Shown here: positions 47,563-56,809 of the stretch, one piece after another
Position numbering within the stretch: position 1 is the stretch's first letter
Layout: every line of letters starts with the position of its first letter
NCBI RefSeq assembly: GCF_001940235.1
Contig: NZ_MJIE01000001.1
Coordinates: 1,302,001-1,366,000 of the forward strand
Direction of reading: 5' to 3'
Length of the DNA stretch: 64,000 nucleotides
Source of the DNA: Hornefia porci
Lineage (GTDB): Bacteria; Bacillota; Clostridia; Peptostreptococcales; Anaerovoracaceae
Translations under genes and position numbers: made by a program
The notes under the pieces: generated by a model
Told to the model about the DNA's origin: nothing
Database searches by the model: none
What the model saw: only the letters and a program-made list of their open reading frames with translations

Positions 47563-49578
47563 TTACGACAATTCAACCCATGTGTCGTACACATACTCCA
47601 GTTCCTCCTGACAGGCTTTCAGTTTCTCGTCCAGCTCCGCAAGCTTCACCGGATCCGAAAGGTGCTCCGGAAGACACATCTGCTCCTGCAGGTCAAGAAT
47701 CTCCGCCTCCAGACTCTCGATCTTCTCCTCGAGCCGTTTCTGCTCCCGCTCTCTGCGCCGTTCCTCCGCCTGAAGCTTCTTTTTCAGAGCGCGTTCCTCC
47801 GCGGCGGTCAGAGGCTTCCCGTCTTCGTCCCTGACAATCATTCCCGCCGCCTTCTGTGCGCTGTGAAGCCCCTCCAGCAGCTGCTCGTTCCGCCCGGTCT
47901 CCTCCTTCAGCTCATTCAGATATTTCCTCCCGGAGGCGACAGCCGCTTTTTTCTCCTCGTAATAATCGTATCCGCCGACGTATTCCGTAATCCCGTCTGC
48001 ATTCAGCTCATAGATGCGCGTCGCCACCTGATTCAGGAAATAACGGTCATGGGATACCGCGATTACCGTTCCCGGGAATTCCCGCAGCGCCTCCTCGAAC
48101 ACTTCCTTCGAATTGATGTCCAGGTGGTTTGTGGGCTCGTCAAGCACCAGCGTATTCGCTCCGGAGAGCATCAGCTTTAACAAAACAAGTCTCGCCCGTT
48201 CCCCTCCGCTCAGATCATCGACACGCAGAAACACCTGCTCCGAGGTGAACAGAAAACGGCCCAGCAGCCCCCGGATCTCGCTGTCCCGGTACAGCCGGTA
48301 CGCATCGTGAACCTCGTCCATAACGGTTTTGCTCCCGTCCAGCATCTCCTGCTGCTGATCATAATATGCGAAGGTCACCTGGTGCCCCCGCTTCAGATAT
48401 CCCTCAGCGGGTTCAGTCTCACCCATCATGATCTTCAGCAGCGTGGTCTTTCCGATTCCGTTGGGTCCGACAATGCAGATGCGCTCCCCGCGCTTGATGT
48501 CGAAATCCACATTCCGGAACAGCTCCCGGCGGTCTCTGCCGATTCCGAAGGACTTGCTCAGCCCTTCTCCGATAAGCACATCGTTTCCGCTCTGGAAATC
48601 CTGATGGAAACGAATCTTCACCTTCCCGGTCTCCTGCTCCGGACGGTCGATCCTCTCTATATGAGCCAGCCGCTTTTCCCGGGACGCCGCCCGCTTTGCG
48701 AGATGCTCCGTCCCGCGCTCCTTGAAGCGCCGGATGATATCCTCCTGGCGGCGAATCTCCTCCTGCTGCTTTTCATAGGCGCGCAGGTCAGCTTCTCTCT
48801 GCAGCTTTTTCTTTTCCGCAAACGCGGTGTAGTTTCCGTCGTAGGCCTTCAGCCGGTGATGCTCAATCTCAAAGATTCTGGTGCACATCTGATCCAGGAA
48901 ATACCGGTCGTGGGAAACCAGCATAACGGTGCCTCTGTAATTCCGCAGGAACTGCTCCAGCCATTTCAGCATACCGATATCGAGATGATTAGTGGGCTCG
49001 TCCAGCAGCAGAAGATCCGGTTTTCCCATCAGCAGGCACGCCAGCGCGAGGCGGGTCCGCTCTCCGCCGGAAAAGGTGGAGATTTCTTTGTCGTAATATT
49101 CCTCTCCAAAGGCCATGCTGGTGAGAATCCCCTTCATCTCGCTTCTCCAGGAAAACCCTCCCTCGCTCCGGAACCGGTCCTGCAGCAGTCCCAGGCGCTC
49201 CATCGTCCGGCTGTATTCCGGCGTTTCCGCGTTCCCTTCTGCCGCCATTTCCGCGATACGATCCGACAGGCGATGGATTTCCGCCTCCATTTCGTCAAAC
49301 TTCCCGTAAATGCGCTGAACCTCCTCCATCAGAGTCCCGTCAGGCGAGAAATCATCCTTCTGGCTCAGGTACCCGACAGTGGTGTCGCCGGACACGAAAA
49401 AATCGCCGGAATCCGCATGATCGCGTCCGGTCAGTATATTGAGAAGGGTGGTCTTGCCGGCGCCGTTCGCACCGACGATCCCGATCCGGTCCCCCTCGTT
49501 CACATGGAAGGAAACGCGGTCCAGAATGGTATCCACCCCGTATGCTTTTGTCAACTCAGTCGCCGATAATATGATCAT
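47563..49578 (-). CDS. ABC-F family ATP-binding protein
   Basis: 671 aa with two ABC modules and no membrane domain. Module 1: GIVGANGAGKTTLLNILTG, FSGGERTRLALACLLMG, LLDEPTNHLDI. Module 2: CIVGPNGIGKTTLLKIMMGE, LSGGERARLVLLKLM, VLDEPTNHLDI. The inter-domain linker is Arg/Lys/Glu-rich (READLRAYEKQQEEIRRQED) and the C-terminal coiled coil (about 570-671) is long, as in YdiF/Uup-type proteins. Such proteins bind the ribosomal E site; a resistance role is not indicated. 3 bp after tsaD. Confidence 0.94.
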   Translation of the reverse strand: MIILSATELTKAYGVDTILDRVSFHVNEGDRIGIVGANGAGKTTLLNILTGRDHADSGDFFVSGDTTVGYLSQKDDFSPDGTLMEEVQRIYGKFDEMEAEIHRLSDRIAEMAAEGNAETPEYSRTMERLGLLQDRFRSEGGFSWRSEMKGILTSMAFGEEYYDKEISTFSGGERTRLALACLLMGKPDLLLLDEPTNHLDIGMLKWLEQFLRNYRGTVMLVSHDRYFLDQMCTRIFEIEHHRLKAYDGNYTAFAEKKKLQREADLRAYEKQQEEIRRQEDIIRRFKERGTEHLAKRAASREKRLAHIERIDRPEQETGKVKIRFHQDFQSGNDVLIGEGLSKSFGIGRDRRELFRNVDFDIKRGERICIVGPNGIGKTTLLKIMMGETEPAEGYLKRGHQVTFAYYDQQQEMLDGSKTVMDEVHDAYRLYRDSEIRGLLGRFLFTSEQVFLRVDDLSGGERARLVLLKLMLSGANTLVLDEPTNHLDINSKEVFEEALREFPGTVIAVSHDRYFLNQVATRIYELNADGITEYVGGYDYYEEKKAAVASGRKYLNELKEETGRNEQLLEGLHSAQKAAGMIVRDEDGKPLTAAEERALKKKLQAEERRREREQKRLEEKIESLEAEILDLQEQMCLPEHLSDPVKLAELDEKLKACQEELEYVYDTWVELS

Positions 49579-49580
49579 AT

Positions 49581-50597
49581 TTATAATGGTAAGTTCGCAT
49601 AGGCGTCCAGACTCAGGTCGTCCGGCCCCTGCATCCTGTATTTGTAGTAAGCTGCCGCAGCGATCATGGCGCCGTTATCCGTACAAAGCACCGGCTCCGG
49701 CATATAGAGCCGGATTCCTCTGGCGCCGCAGGCCTCTGCGAGCATCTGCCGAAGGCGGGAATTGGCAGCAACTCCGCCGGCCGTCACCAGCCGGTCTGCC
49801 CGGGTCTGCTCCGCCGCCAGCATGGTTTTGTCCACGAGCACATCCAGCATCGCCTGCTGAAAACTCGCCGACAGATCCGCCACGTTCACCTCGCGTCCTG
49901 CCATCCTCTCGCGGTTGATGTAATTCAGCACCTGCGTCTTCAGTCCGCTGAAGCTGAAGTCCAGGCTGCCGTTTTCCAGATACACCCGCTTGAACCGGAC
50001 CGCTTCCGGGTCTCCGTCCTTTGCCGCCCGATCCACCTTGGGACCGCCGGGATAGCCGAGTCCGACGACCCGCGCCACCTTGTCATAGGCTTCTCCCACC
50101 GCATCGTCCCGCGTTCCGCCCAGAACCCGGCACCGGTTGTAATCGGTCACCTCAACGATATTGGTGTGTCCGCCTGATACGATCAACGCCAGGAACGGCG
50201 GCTCCAGTTCCGGATACTGCAGATAACTGGCGCTCACATGGCCGTGCATGTGGTTGACGCCCACCAGGGGGATCCCCGCGGCAAGGGACAGCGCCTTCGC
50301 GGTCGCCACGCCGATAACCACCGCGCCGATCAGCCCGGGGCCGTTGGTCACGCCGATCAGATCAACCTCCGCCAGAGAAATCCCCGCCTCCGACAGCGCC
50401 TGATCCAGCACACCGTTGATATTCTGCAGATGATGCCTCGACGCGATTTCCGGCACCACTCCGCCGAACTTCGTATGAACCGCAATCTGTGAACTGATTA
50501 TGTCCGACAGTATCTCTCTCCCCTCCGCCGTCACCGCGATGGAGGTTTCGTCACAGCTGGTTTCGATTCCGAGGGTAATAAATTTTCCGTCTTTCAT
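49581..50597 (-). CDS. tsaD: tRNA N6-threonylcarbamoyladenosine synthase TsaD
   Basis: 338 aa, transfers threonylcarbamoyl to A37 of ANN-decoding tRNAs. LGIETSCDETSIAVTAEGRE at the N-terminus, metal-binding NHMHGHVSASYL, LIVSGGHTNIVEV, LVTAGGVAANSRLRQMLAEA, and CTDNGAMIAAAAYYKY at the end. Zero to one base separates it from rimI; works with TsaB and TsaE encoded just upstream. Confidence 0.98.
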   Translation of the reverse strand: MKDGKFITLGIETSCDETSIAVTAEGREILSDIISSQIAVHTKFGGVVPEIASRHHLQNINGVLDQALSEAGISLAEVDLIGVTNGPGLIGAVVIGVATAKALSLAAGIPLVGVNHMHGHVSASYLQYPELEPPFLALIVSGGHTNIVEVTDYNRCRVLGGTRDDAVGEAYDKVARVVGLGYPGGPKVDRAAKDGDPEAVRFKRVYLENGSLDFSFSGLKTQVLNYINRERMAGREVNVADLSASFQQAMLDVLVDKTMLAAEQTRADRLVTAGGVAANSRLRQMLAEACGARGIRLYMPEPVLCTDNGAMIAAAAYYKYRMQGPDDLSLDAYANLPL

Positions 50598-51071
50598 TCA
50601 GGACTCCTCTTCTCTCTGCTCAGGATCACCGATGCGCCACATGATGACCGCATCCTCTCCATCGTCCTCGTAATAATTCGGCCGGGTTCCCACCGAGCGG
50701 AAGCCGAACTTTTCATAGAGATGCTGCGCCGCCGCATTCCCGGCCCGCACCTCCAGCGTATGACTTTTGACGCCTGAATCCTCCGTCACGCGAATCAGCG
50801 CACTCATCAGCAGAGAAGCCACATGCTTTCCCTGATACTCCGGGAGTACCGCCACATTGTTGATATGACCCTCCTCCCGGATATTCCAGACACTCACATA
50901 TCCGATCAGGCAGCCGTCCTTCTCCGCCACAATATACAGAGCCTTTGGATTCTCTTCCAGATCCCGGCGGAGGGAATCCAGGCTCCAGGGCACGCTGAAG
51001 CAGGCCTGTTCAATGCGTTCCAGACCTTCTGCATCCGCCGGTTCTCCTTTTCGTATGATCAGCTGTATCAT
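50598..51071 (-). CDS. rimI: Ribosomal protein S18 alanine N-acetyltransferase RimI
   Basis: 157 aa GNAT acetyltransferase. Acetyl-CoA-binding segment NNVAVLPEYQGKHVASLLMS, then LEVRAGNAAAQHLYEKFGFR and RPNYYEDDGEDAVIMWR. Its place between tsaB and tsaD is the usual one for RimI. Confidence 0.93.
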   Translation of the reverse strand: MIQLIIRKGEPADAEGLERIEQACFSVPWSLDSLRRDLEENPKALYIVAEKDGCLIGYVSVWNIREEGHINNVAVLPEYQGKHVASLLMSALIRVTEDSGVKSHTLEVRAGNAAAQHLYEKFGFRSVGTRPNYYEDDGEDAVIMWRIGDPEQREEES

Positions 51072-51791
51072 TTACCTGCTCCTGAATTTCGCCATTTTTG
51101 CTTCCCTCAGCCTGGCCAGGGTCCCGTCGCGCAGCTTCTGCTCCGCCTCGGTCTCCCTCATATACCGGGGAAGAAGCTCCTGATAGCTCACGGTTTCGCC
51201 GGCCTCCAGCTTCTCCGCCGCCATCCGCACAGTAAGCGCCGCCGTCGGATACCGTTCTTCCTTGTCCGCGAGATCAAATCCCGTCAGCAGTTCACGACCC
51301 GCGTCGATTCCGTCTCCGTAGAACAAAGGCCTCACCGACTCCTCCCGGATCCTGTCCAGAACCTCTGTCAGCATATACGGACCCGGCTTCAGAATGTCTT
51401 CTCCGTTCGCATCGAAAACAGCCCCGTAGACCTGTCCCCGACGAGCGTTGAAAATCACCGCGACAGGTCTGGCCCCGTCACAGCAGAGGCGAAACTGGTC
51501 CAGCGCTCCCACCGCCACAGCGGGAATTGACAGCGCCTGCGCCATCGCCCGCGCCGTAGAAACGCCGATTCGTATGCCGGTATACGAGCCCGGCCCTACA
51601 GAAGCCGCGACCGCCCGCAGCTCCCGGGGCGATATTCCGTTCTCCGTGAGCAGCTCCTGCGCCATCTCTGCCAGTCTCCGCAGATGCCCCATCGGCTCCT
51701 CCGTCCGCTTCATCGACAGCTGTCCGGTCTGCGGATCATACAGCGCCGCCGAACCGACCGGTCCGGTGGTTTCGATTCCTAAAATGTACAT
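51072..51791 (-). CDS. tsaB: tRNA threonylcarbamoyladenosine biosynthesis protein TsaB
   Basis: 239 aa inactive TsaD paralogue that forms the TsaB-TsaD-TsaE complex. LGIETTGPVGSAALYDPQTG, VGPGSYTGIRIGVSTARAMA and AVIFNARRGQVYGAVFDANG are visible. Overlaps the tsaE end by 13 bp and abuts rimI. Confidence 0.95.
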   Translation of the reverse strand: MYILGIETTGPVGSAALYDPQTGQLSMKRTEEPMGHLRRLAEMAQELLTENGISPRELRAVAASVGPGSYTGIRIGVSTARAMAQALSIPAVAVGALDQFRLCCDGARPVAVIFNARRGQVYGAVFDANGEDILKPGPYMLTEVLDRIREESVRPLFYGDGIDAGRELLTGFDLADKEERYPTAALTVRMAAEKLEAGETVSYQELLPRYMRETEAEQKLRDGTLARLREAKMAKFRSR

Positions 51792-52198
51792 TGACAGATC
51801 CGCTCTCCTTCCTGTTCTCCATAGCTTATGAAGATTACCTTTGTCTCATCGGGCAGAAGCTCCGCAATCCGGTCCGCCCACTCAATGACGCAAACCCCGC
51901 CGGCGTCGAAATATTCCTGAGCGCCGGTCTCCAGCAGTTCCTCGCCGTCCTTCAGCCGATACACATCGAAATGAAACAGCGGAATCCGTCCGCTGCGGTA
52001 TTCCTTCACAATCGTAAAAGTCGGGCTGGTGACAGGTTCAGTGACCCCCAGCCCCCGGGCAATCGCGCGGGTCAGCGTGGTTTTTCCGGTCCCCAGATCG
52101 CCTATCAGCGCGACAATGTCTCCGGGGTTCAGCTGCTCAGCCAGCCGCCGCCCGAACTCCCCGGTCTCCCGTTCGTCTCTGATCCGGACAGTTCTCAT
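51779..52198 (-). CDS. tsaE: tRNA threonylcarbamoyladenosine biosynthesis ATPase TsaE
   Basis: 139 aa. Walker A IGDLGTGKTTLTRAIARGLG, TSPTFTIVKEY, and VCVIEWADRIAELLPDE (conserved W-D). It starts within the ATGA overlap of the preceding S-component gene, indicating a polycistronic mRNA. Confidence 0.96.
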   Translation of the reverse strand: MRTVRIRDERETGEFGRRLAEQLNPGDIVALIGDLGTGKTTLTRAIARGLGVTEPVTSPTFTIVKEYRSGRIPLFHFDVYRLKDGEELLETGAQEYFDAGGVCVIEWADRIAELLPDETKVIFISYGEQEGERICQCTF

Positions 52199-52752
52199 CG
52201 GGCTCCGTCCTCCGCCCGGTGAATCACGTTGGATATTTTTTTGTACACAAAGAATGTTACGACCGCGTTTATCCCCGCCTTGGAAAGGTTAAAGGGAATG
52301 ATGGCCGGCAGCATAAGCGCCACAACTGCCTGACGCTGCATTCCGTAAAACAGCGGGTCGATGATGTAATTCATCAGCGCCATCACCGCCGTCATCGTCA
52401 GCGTTCCCAGAATCAGCGCAAGCACCGCACTCTTCTTTGTACGGTTCCTCCGGTACAGAAGCCCTGCCACAACAGCGAAGCATCCTGTAGCCGCCACATG
52501 CATCAGAAACCCGACCCACGTGTCCTGCCCCAGGATAAACGCCTGAACAAAGGCCGCGAGCACCGTGACCAGCAGTCCGGCAAGAGGCCCGAAGGCAAAT
52601 GTAGCGATCAGAACCGGCACGTCCGCCAGCTCGTATTTGAACGCGGGAAACAGCGGAAAGGGGAAGGACAGAAAGACCAGCACGCAGGAAATCGCGGTCA
52701 GCATGGCCAGCGTCGTCATCTTCACCCGGTTATATCTTGAGTTCATTCTCAT
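52195..52752 (-). CDS. ECF transporter S component, RibU-like
   Basis: 185 aa, about six membrane helices (e.g. MTTLAMLTAISCVLVFLSFP, LAGLLVTVLAAFVQAFIL). FPAFKYELADVPVLIATFAF is typical of riboflavin-type S components. It would need the shared EcfA/EcfT module, not in this window. No FMN riboswitch is visible in the 20-bp gap upstream, so riboflavin specificity is only suggested. Confidence 0.85.
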   Translation of the reverse strand: MRMNSRYNRVKMTTLAMLTAISCVLVFLSFPFPLFPAFKYELADVPVLIATFAFGPLAGLLVTVLAAFVQAFILGQDTWVGFLMHVAATGCFAVVAGLLYRRNRTKKSAVLALILGTLTMTAVMALMNYIIDPLFYGMQRQAVVALMLPAIIPFNLSKAGINAVVTFFVYKKISNVIHRAEDGAR

Positions 52753-52772
52753 ACAGGTTACTCCGAAACAAA

Positions 52773-54215
52773 TTACTTCAGCGAGAAATCCTCACTGCTG
52801 AGGCGATACAGCGTCTCAGTATAAATATCGATCATCTGGAAGAAACGGTCCGCTGCAATCTTTTCGTTTTTCTGATGCATGATGTCCGGATCCCCCGGGA
52901 AAAGCCCTCCGAAGGCCACCATATTGGGGCACGCCTTCGCGTAGGTTCCTCCGCCGATGACCATGGGCCCGTGCTCCGTATCCCCCGTCTTCGTCCGGTA
53001 AATATCCATCAGCGTTGTGATCAGCGGACTGTCCGGCGGGAAGTAAAGCGGGTTCTGGTTTCCGTTCTTCACCAGCCCGAGATTATACCGGTCCAGAATC
53101 GGCATGACAGCCCGGTAGAGCTGTTCCGCCTCCACGGTGACCGGATAGCGGACGTTCAGCTCTATGGCGATGCTCTCCTGATCATAGGTGACAATGCCGT
53201 TGTTCATGGTCAGCTTTCCGGAGGCCTCGTCCTCGAATCCGATGTTCATTCCCTCGCCGCTGCACTGAAAGCCGATGTGATGATTGTAGAATTCGATGAA
53301 TTCGTTGATGTCGTCACTGGCGAAATTCAGTCTTCCCAGGAATCCGAACAGTACGGATATCGCGTTCAGTCCGTCCTGCGGGGATGCGCCGTGACAGGCC
53401 TTTCCCTCTGCGGTGATCTCCAGCGCCTGACCGACGCCCTTCGCCTTCAGCCGATATCCGGTCTCCTCACGGTACTCGGATAGTTCGTTCCGGATATGGT
53501 CGTAGGTTTCTTTGAAATCACTTTTCACAACAGCTCTCGCGGCGTCCGGAACGATGTTCCGCGCGGTGCCTCCTGACAGGCGGCTGAGCTGCAGACCTTT
53601 CGCCGGGCTCTTTGAAAGCTTCTTTGCGATTTCCAGATCACAAAGCCCCTTTTCACCGTTGATTACCGGGAAATCTCCGTCCGGCGTGATCCCGAAGTCA
53701 GGCGCCTTGACGCGTTCCAGGTAATAGTCCATTCCCCTCCAGTTGGTCTCCTCATCCAGACCCAGAATCAGGCGGATCCGCCGCTTCGGTTCGTACCCCG
53801 CGTCCTTCAGCGCCTTCATGGCGTAGAACGCCGCTACCACGGGGCCTTTGTCGTCCGTCGTGCCTCTGCCTGTAATAAATCCGTCTTTTTCTTCTCCGCC
53901 GTAGGGATCGAAATCCCACTCGCCGAGGGCCGGCACCACATCCAGGTGTCCGACCACGCCAAGGGTCTCTTCACCTTCGCCGAAATCGATGTGCCCGCCG
54001 TAATGATCGATGTCCTCTGTCCGGAATCCGTACTCTTCTGCCTTCGAAAGCATATACGCAAAAGCATCCTGTACGCCCTGCCCGAACGGAAAAAATTCCC
54101 CGGACGCAGACGTGACAGGATCCCCCGCATCGCTTTTGATTCTGATCAGTTCCTTCAGAGTACGGACCGCCGGGCCTTTCTGCTGTTCCACATACTGTGC
54201 CAGGTTCATGTCCAC
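52773..54215 (-). CDS. pepV: PepV/Sapep-type M20 dipeptidase
   Basis: 480 aa zinc/manganese dipeptidase. Metal ligands appear in VVGHLDVVPALGEWDFDPY, GRGTTDDKGPVVAAFYAMKA and ILGLDEETNWRGMDYYL, with GGTYAKACPNMVAFGGLFPG at the C-terminal metal site. Cytosolic breakdown of dipeptides, consistent with peptide/amino-acid fermentation. Start at 54215 with an AAGGAGT SD. Confidence 0.94.
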   Translation of the reverse strand: MDMNLAQYVEQQKGPAVRTLKELIRIKSDAGDPVTSASGEFFPFGQGVQDAFAYMLSKAEEYGFRTEDIDHYGGHIDFGEGEETLGVVGHLDVVPALGEWDFDPYGGEEKDGFITGRGTTDDKGPVVAAFYAMKALKDAGYEPKRRIRLILGLDEETNWRGMDYYLERVKAPDFGITPDGDFPVINGEKGLCDLEIAKKLSKSPAKGLQLSRLSGGTARNIVPDAARAVVKSDFKETYDHIRNELSEYREETGYRLKAKGVGQALEITAEGKACHGASPQDGLNAISVLFGFLGRLNFASDDINEFIEFYNHHIGFQCSGEGMNIGFEDEASGKLTMNNGIVTYDQESIAIELNVRYPVTVEAEQLYRAVMPILDRYNLGLVKNGNQNPLYFPPDSPLITTLMDIYRTKTGDTEHGPMVIGGGTYAKACPNMVAFGGLFPGDPDIMHQKNEKIAADRFFQMIDIYTETLYRLSSEDFSLK

Positions 54216-54319
54216 TCCTTCCGATTCACGATTCTGCCGTTTCCTGTTTCCCTTTCGCTCCGTCAGCGCTCTCCCGCAGTTTTCACCGCCGTGACGCGCA
54301 TCCCCGAAGCGGCGCGGAA

Positions 54320-54544
54320 TCAGTCAACCGCCTCTACACCTTTAATTTCAGGAACTGCCTCCTGCAGGATCTGCTCCACGATTCCCTTCAGCGTCATTCT
54401 GGCACCCGGGCATCCCGCGCAGTGTCCCATCAGTCTGACCCTGGCGATATTGTCGCCGGTAACCTCAACCAGCTCGATATCTCCGCCGTCTCTGGCAAGC
54501 ACCTGTCTTACATCGGCCAGCGCCGCATTGATTTTCTCTTCCAT
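54320..54544 (-). CDS. NifU-like Fe-S scaffold domain protein
   Basis: 74 aa, stand-alone NifU C-terminal domain. CxxC is in GHCAGCPGARMTLKGIVEQI, and the N-terminal helix is EKINAALADVRQVLARDGGD. It would hold or deliver [4Fe-4S] clusters, useful for the many Fe-S enzymes nearby. SD GGAGGAT. Confidence 0.94.
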   Translation of the reverse strand: MEEKINAALADVRQVLARDGGDIELVEVTGDNIARVRLMGHCAGCPGARMTLKGIVEQILQEAVPEIKGVEAVD

Positions 54545-54811
54545 TTATATATCCTCCATTTTTCAGTCTGTGATTTTCGCTTACGTAATGTCTATACCCA
54601 CAACCCGCTCTCCGCAAACACAAAGTATTTTCCGTTCCGCCGGCGCGGGCTTCAACACCCATTCATTATACTAATCCCGGCGAGGAATGTAAACCCTGTT
54701 GAAACCGTTTTTAATCTTTTCACCCAAAAACCCGCGGCAATATTTTTCATCCGAAAAGCCGCGGCAATAACGACGTCTCTCTCCGAATCCCATTCTGAGG
54801 GCGTCTTAATT

Positions 54812-55099
54812 TTATCCTTCGCCGTAATACTTCACAAATTTCAAAGGTCCGAAGTGATATACAATCCAGGTTGTCAGTGTCCCCTGCGTGGCCTTTTCAA
54901 CCGGCGCATTCTTTGTAATAACATACAGATCTCTGTCGCGGGTCGCTGCGTCAGACGCTTTATACTGCATCGTAACTGCACTCGCAGGCGAATGCATAAA
55001 CACCGCGGCCCTGAACATGAATCCTGTAGAGCAGACTGCAGATACAGCAAGAATCAAAACAACACCCAGAATCACAACAGTTTTTTTCTTTTTTGTCAT
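54812..55099 (-). CDS. Small single-span membrane/secreted protein
   Basis: 95 aa: KKKK start, hydrophobic helix VVILGVVLILAVSAVCSTGF, then about 65 extracytoplasmic residues ending YHFGPLKFVKYYGEG. GGGGGTG is 6-7 nt before the ATG at 55099. No family recognised. First of the run of small exported proteins on the minus strand. Confidence 0.7.
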   Translation of the reverse strand: MTKKKKTVVILGVVLILAVSAVCSTGFMFRAAVFMHSPASAVTMQYKASDAATRDRDLYVITKNAPVEKATQGTLTTWIVYHFGPLKFVKYYGEG

Positions 55100-55117
55100 A
55101 ACTTTCACCCCCTGTTG

Positions 55118-55190
55118 ATTAGTGTCTGCTCATTAAATCCCCGTCGGACTTAATGGGCGCTGACGGCAGTTTGTCAGCAGCGCCGCGGCG
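55118..55190. repeat. Third, diverged copy of the 38323-type element
   Basis: ATTAGTGTCTGCTCATTAAA, TCCCCGTCGGACTTAATGGG and CGCTGACGGC ... CAGCAGCG keep the order and both hairpins of 38323-38389 with several changes. It ends exactly where a fragment of another gene begins (55191). Confidence 0.75.
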
Positions 55191-55250
55191 CAGCAGCCAG
55201 ATCACCTCTAGCACAGCAATCATCACATTGTGGAAAATAAGAATGCTTCT
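55191..55250. pseudogene. 60-bp relic of the four-TM protein gene
   Basis: 57 of 60 bases match 57220-57279, inside the gene at 57079-57528 (CACCTCTAGCACAGCAATCA is shared exactly). No frame continues. It is the trace of a second copy destroyed at the repeat element. Confidence 0.85.
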
Positions 55251-55271
55251 TTTTTCTGACTTTAACTATTA

Positions 55272-55979
55272 TTATTTCAAAGTGACAGCAATTCCTTTAT
55301 TCGTGTAGTCGTATTTCATTACCCCAGAAGGCAATTCAACCTCTTTTCTTGACGCCTCTTTATTAGTACTCCTATAAACATTGCCTTCTATGATTTTGGA
55401 CTTTTCTTTATCATCAAGATCACTGTTAAATTCTACAAGAGTCTTGACAGCAACTTCGAAATTCTCTTCATTAAGGTCTTTCATGTCTTCAAAATCAGAA
55501 GTGCAAACTTTCCCATTATCAGCACTTATTATTGAGTATTCACCAGCAGCATTGTCCTTATTTAAGAACAGAATATACTCCGCACCCTTTTTAAGGCTCT
55601 CATAATTCTCCCCGTGGTAATAGTACCCTCCATCCATTGCTGCATCCTCAATAATCTTTATAGTATCTCCCGCCTTTATTTTTTCCTTACCGGCATATAC
55701 ATCAAGTATTTTTATCTCTCTGACTGCGCTGAAACCGGAAACCGATTCTGGATCATCGCTATCCCTTTCGATTATGCTGTTTTTTTCAGAAAGATCGTCT
55801 TGAATTTCAGCTTTCACTATAATCTCTGAAACCCTCTTGAGCGCTTCATACTCATACTGTGTATAGTCTGACTGCACTGTAACATCCTTAACTTCCGATG
55901 TTTTGCTCTCGTTCTCGTTGGCACATGCACAAAGAGTAACTGTTAAAATAGCCATCAATAATACTATTATTTTCTTCAT
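55272..55979 (-). CDS. Putative lipoprotein of unknown function
   Basis: 235 aa. Signal peptide KKIIVLLMAILTVTLCACAN with a lipobox-like TLCAC, followed by an acidic extracellular domain (KIKAGDTIKIIEDAAMDGGY, YILFLNKDNAAGEYSIISAD). Start at 55979 with TAAGGAGGGG; an open frame reaching 56057 overlaps the neighbouring gene's true C-terminus and lacks an SD. AT-rich. Likely membrane-anchored and of unknown role. Confidence 0.82.
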   Translation of the reverse strand: MKKIIVLLMAILTVTLCACANENESKTSEVKDVTVQSDYTQYEYEALKRVSEIIVKAEIQDDLSEKNSIIERDSDDPESVSGFSAVREIKILDVYAGKEKIKAGDTIKIIEDAAMDGGYYYHGENYESLKKGAEYILFLNKDNAAGEYSIISADNGKVCTSDFEDMKDLNEENFEVAVKTLVEFNSDLDDKEKSKIIEGNVYRSTNKEASRKEVELPSGVMKYDYTNKGIAVTLK

Positions 55980-56028
55980 AACAATCCCCTCCTTAATCCT
56001 AACTACATAATGAGCCTCTTTCAACTCA

Positions 56029-56593
56029 TCACGATCCCCACTTACCAATAAGTTCATTTTTCTCGTACGTCGAAACAGAGGTATAGTTCTTTAACCCCTG
56101 ATGCATTATGTGTTTTTTTCCCAGGATGATTACAATGAGCCATGCTGAAAGCATGCCCAGCCTCATGCACTAATGTGGCGTGTTTATTAGTCGTATTAGC
56201 GTCTGGATTTTTATAAACCGAGACAGTTGCCTTCCACCACTTGTCGGTATATGTTAAAGGCGAACCCTCCTTAGTGAAAAAGAATGTTCTCCCTAAGAGT
56301 CCAGATGTCGATGGCTTTGTCAAATTGTATCTTATCCTGAATCTTGAATACTTATATGAATCACCTTCTCCTTTAAGGTTGAGTTTGCTCGAAAGTGCCG
56401 TCCACTTTTTGGGATACTTTAACAGTTCCTTTTGTGTATCTGCTGAATATGATCCCGCAAACTTCCACGTCAAATTCCCTGTTGTATACTTTCCACTGAA
56501 AGTATTTGCAAAGACGTTATTTCCTACTAAAAAAAACAGTAACAATGCTATCGTGCTTGACACAATTATAGTTCGTTTTATCGTTTTACTCAT
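56029..56593 (-). pseudogene. Secreted metzincin-type metalloprotease, frameshifted near the C-terminus
   Basis: Signal peptide (TIIVSSTIALLLFFLVGNNV, cleaved near VFA), then a catalytic zinc motif HEAGHAFSMAH (His143, Glu144, His147, His153). As read, the frame stops at 56054 after VKELYLCFDVREK. Removing one G from the G4 run at 56095-56098 restores ASGLKNYTSVSTYEKNEL.. ending IGKWGS at 56029, a tail typical of such small zincins. So the gene is broken, phase-variable or mis-assembled by one base. Without the repair the protein is 179 aa with the zinc site intact. Confidence 0.75.
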
Positions 56594-56777
56594 ATAACTC
56601 CTCCGCTCTTAATATCTTATCTTCATGATAACTCGATTTTATAGCACTGCCAATTATTCTATTCCTTTTTGAATCTGCCTCAATTAAATGTTGGTTAAGT
56701 ATATTTGTTTCCTTTACCAAATCGACCTTCGTGTTGGCTGCGCAAGAGCCATTTGGAATTACGTCACCAAGCCCCAC
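56586..56777 (-). CDS. Small ORF of doubtful status upstream of the metzincin
   Basis: 63 codons with a possible GTG start at 56777 and no SD. It overlaps the metzincin start by 8 bp. The frame stays open to a stop near 56822 (EEITNPTEPHVHG in front). It could be a decayed gene's 3' end or a real leader gene; nothing is recognised. Confidence 0.3.
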   Translation of the reverse strand: MGLGDVIPNGSCAANTKVDLVKETNILNQHLIEADSKRNRIIGSAIKSSYHEDKILRAEELYE

Positions 56778-56809
56778 GCTACCATGAACGTGAGGCTCTG
56801 TAGGATTCG

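Noticed and set aside
52753..52772. FMN riboswitch before the RibU-like gene
   Set aside because: Only 20 bp separate it from the dipeptidase gene; no RFN element possible there.
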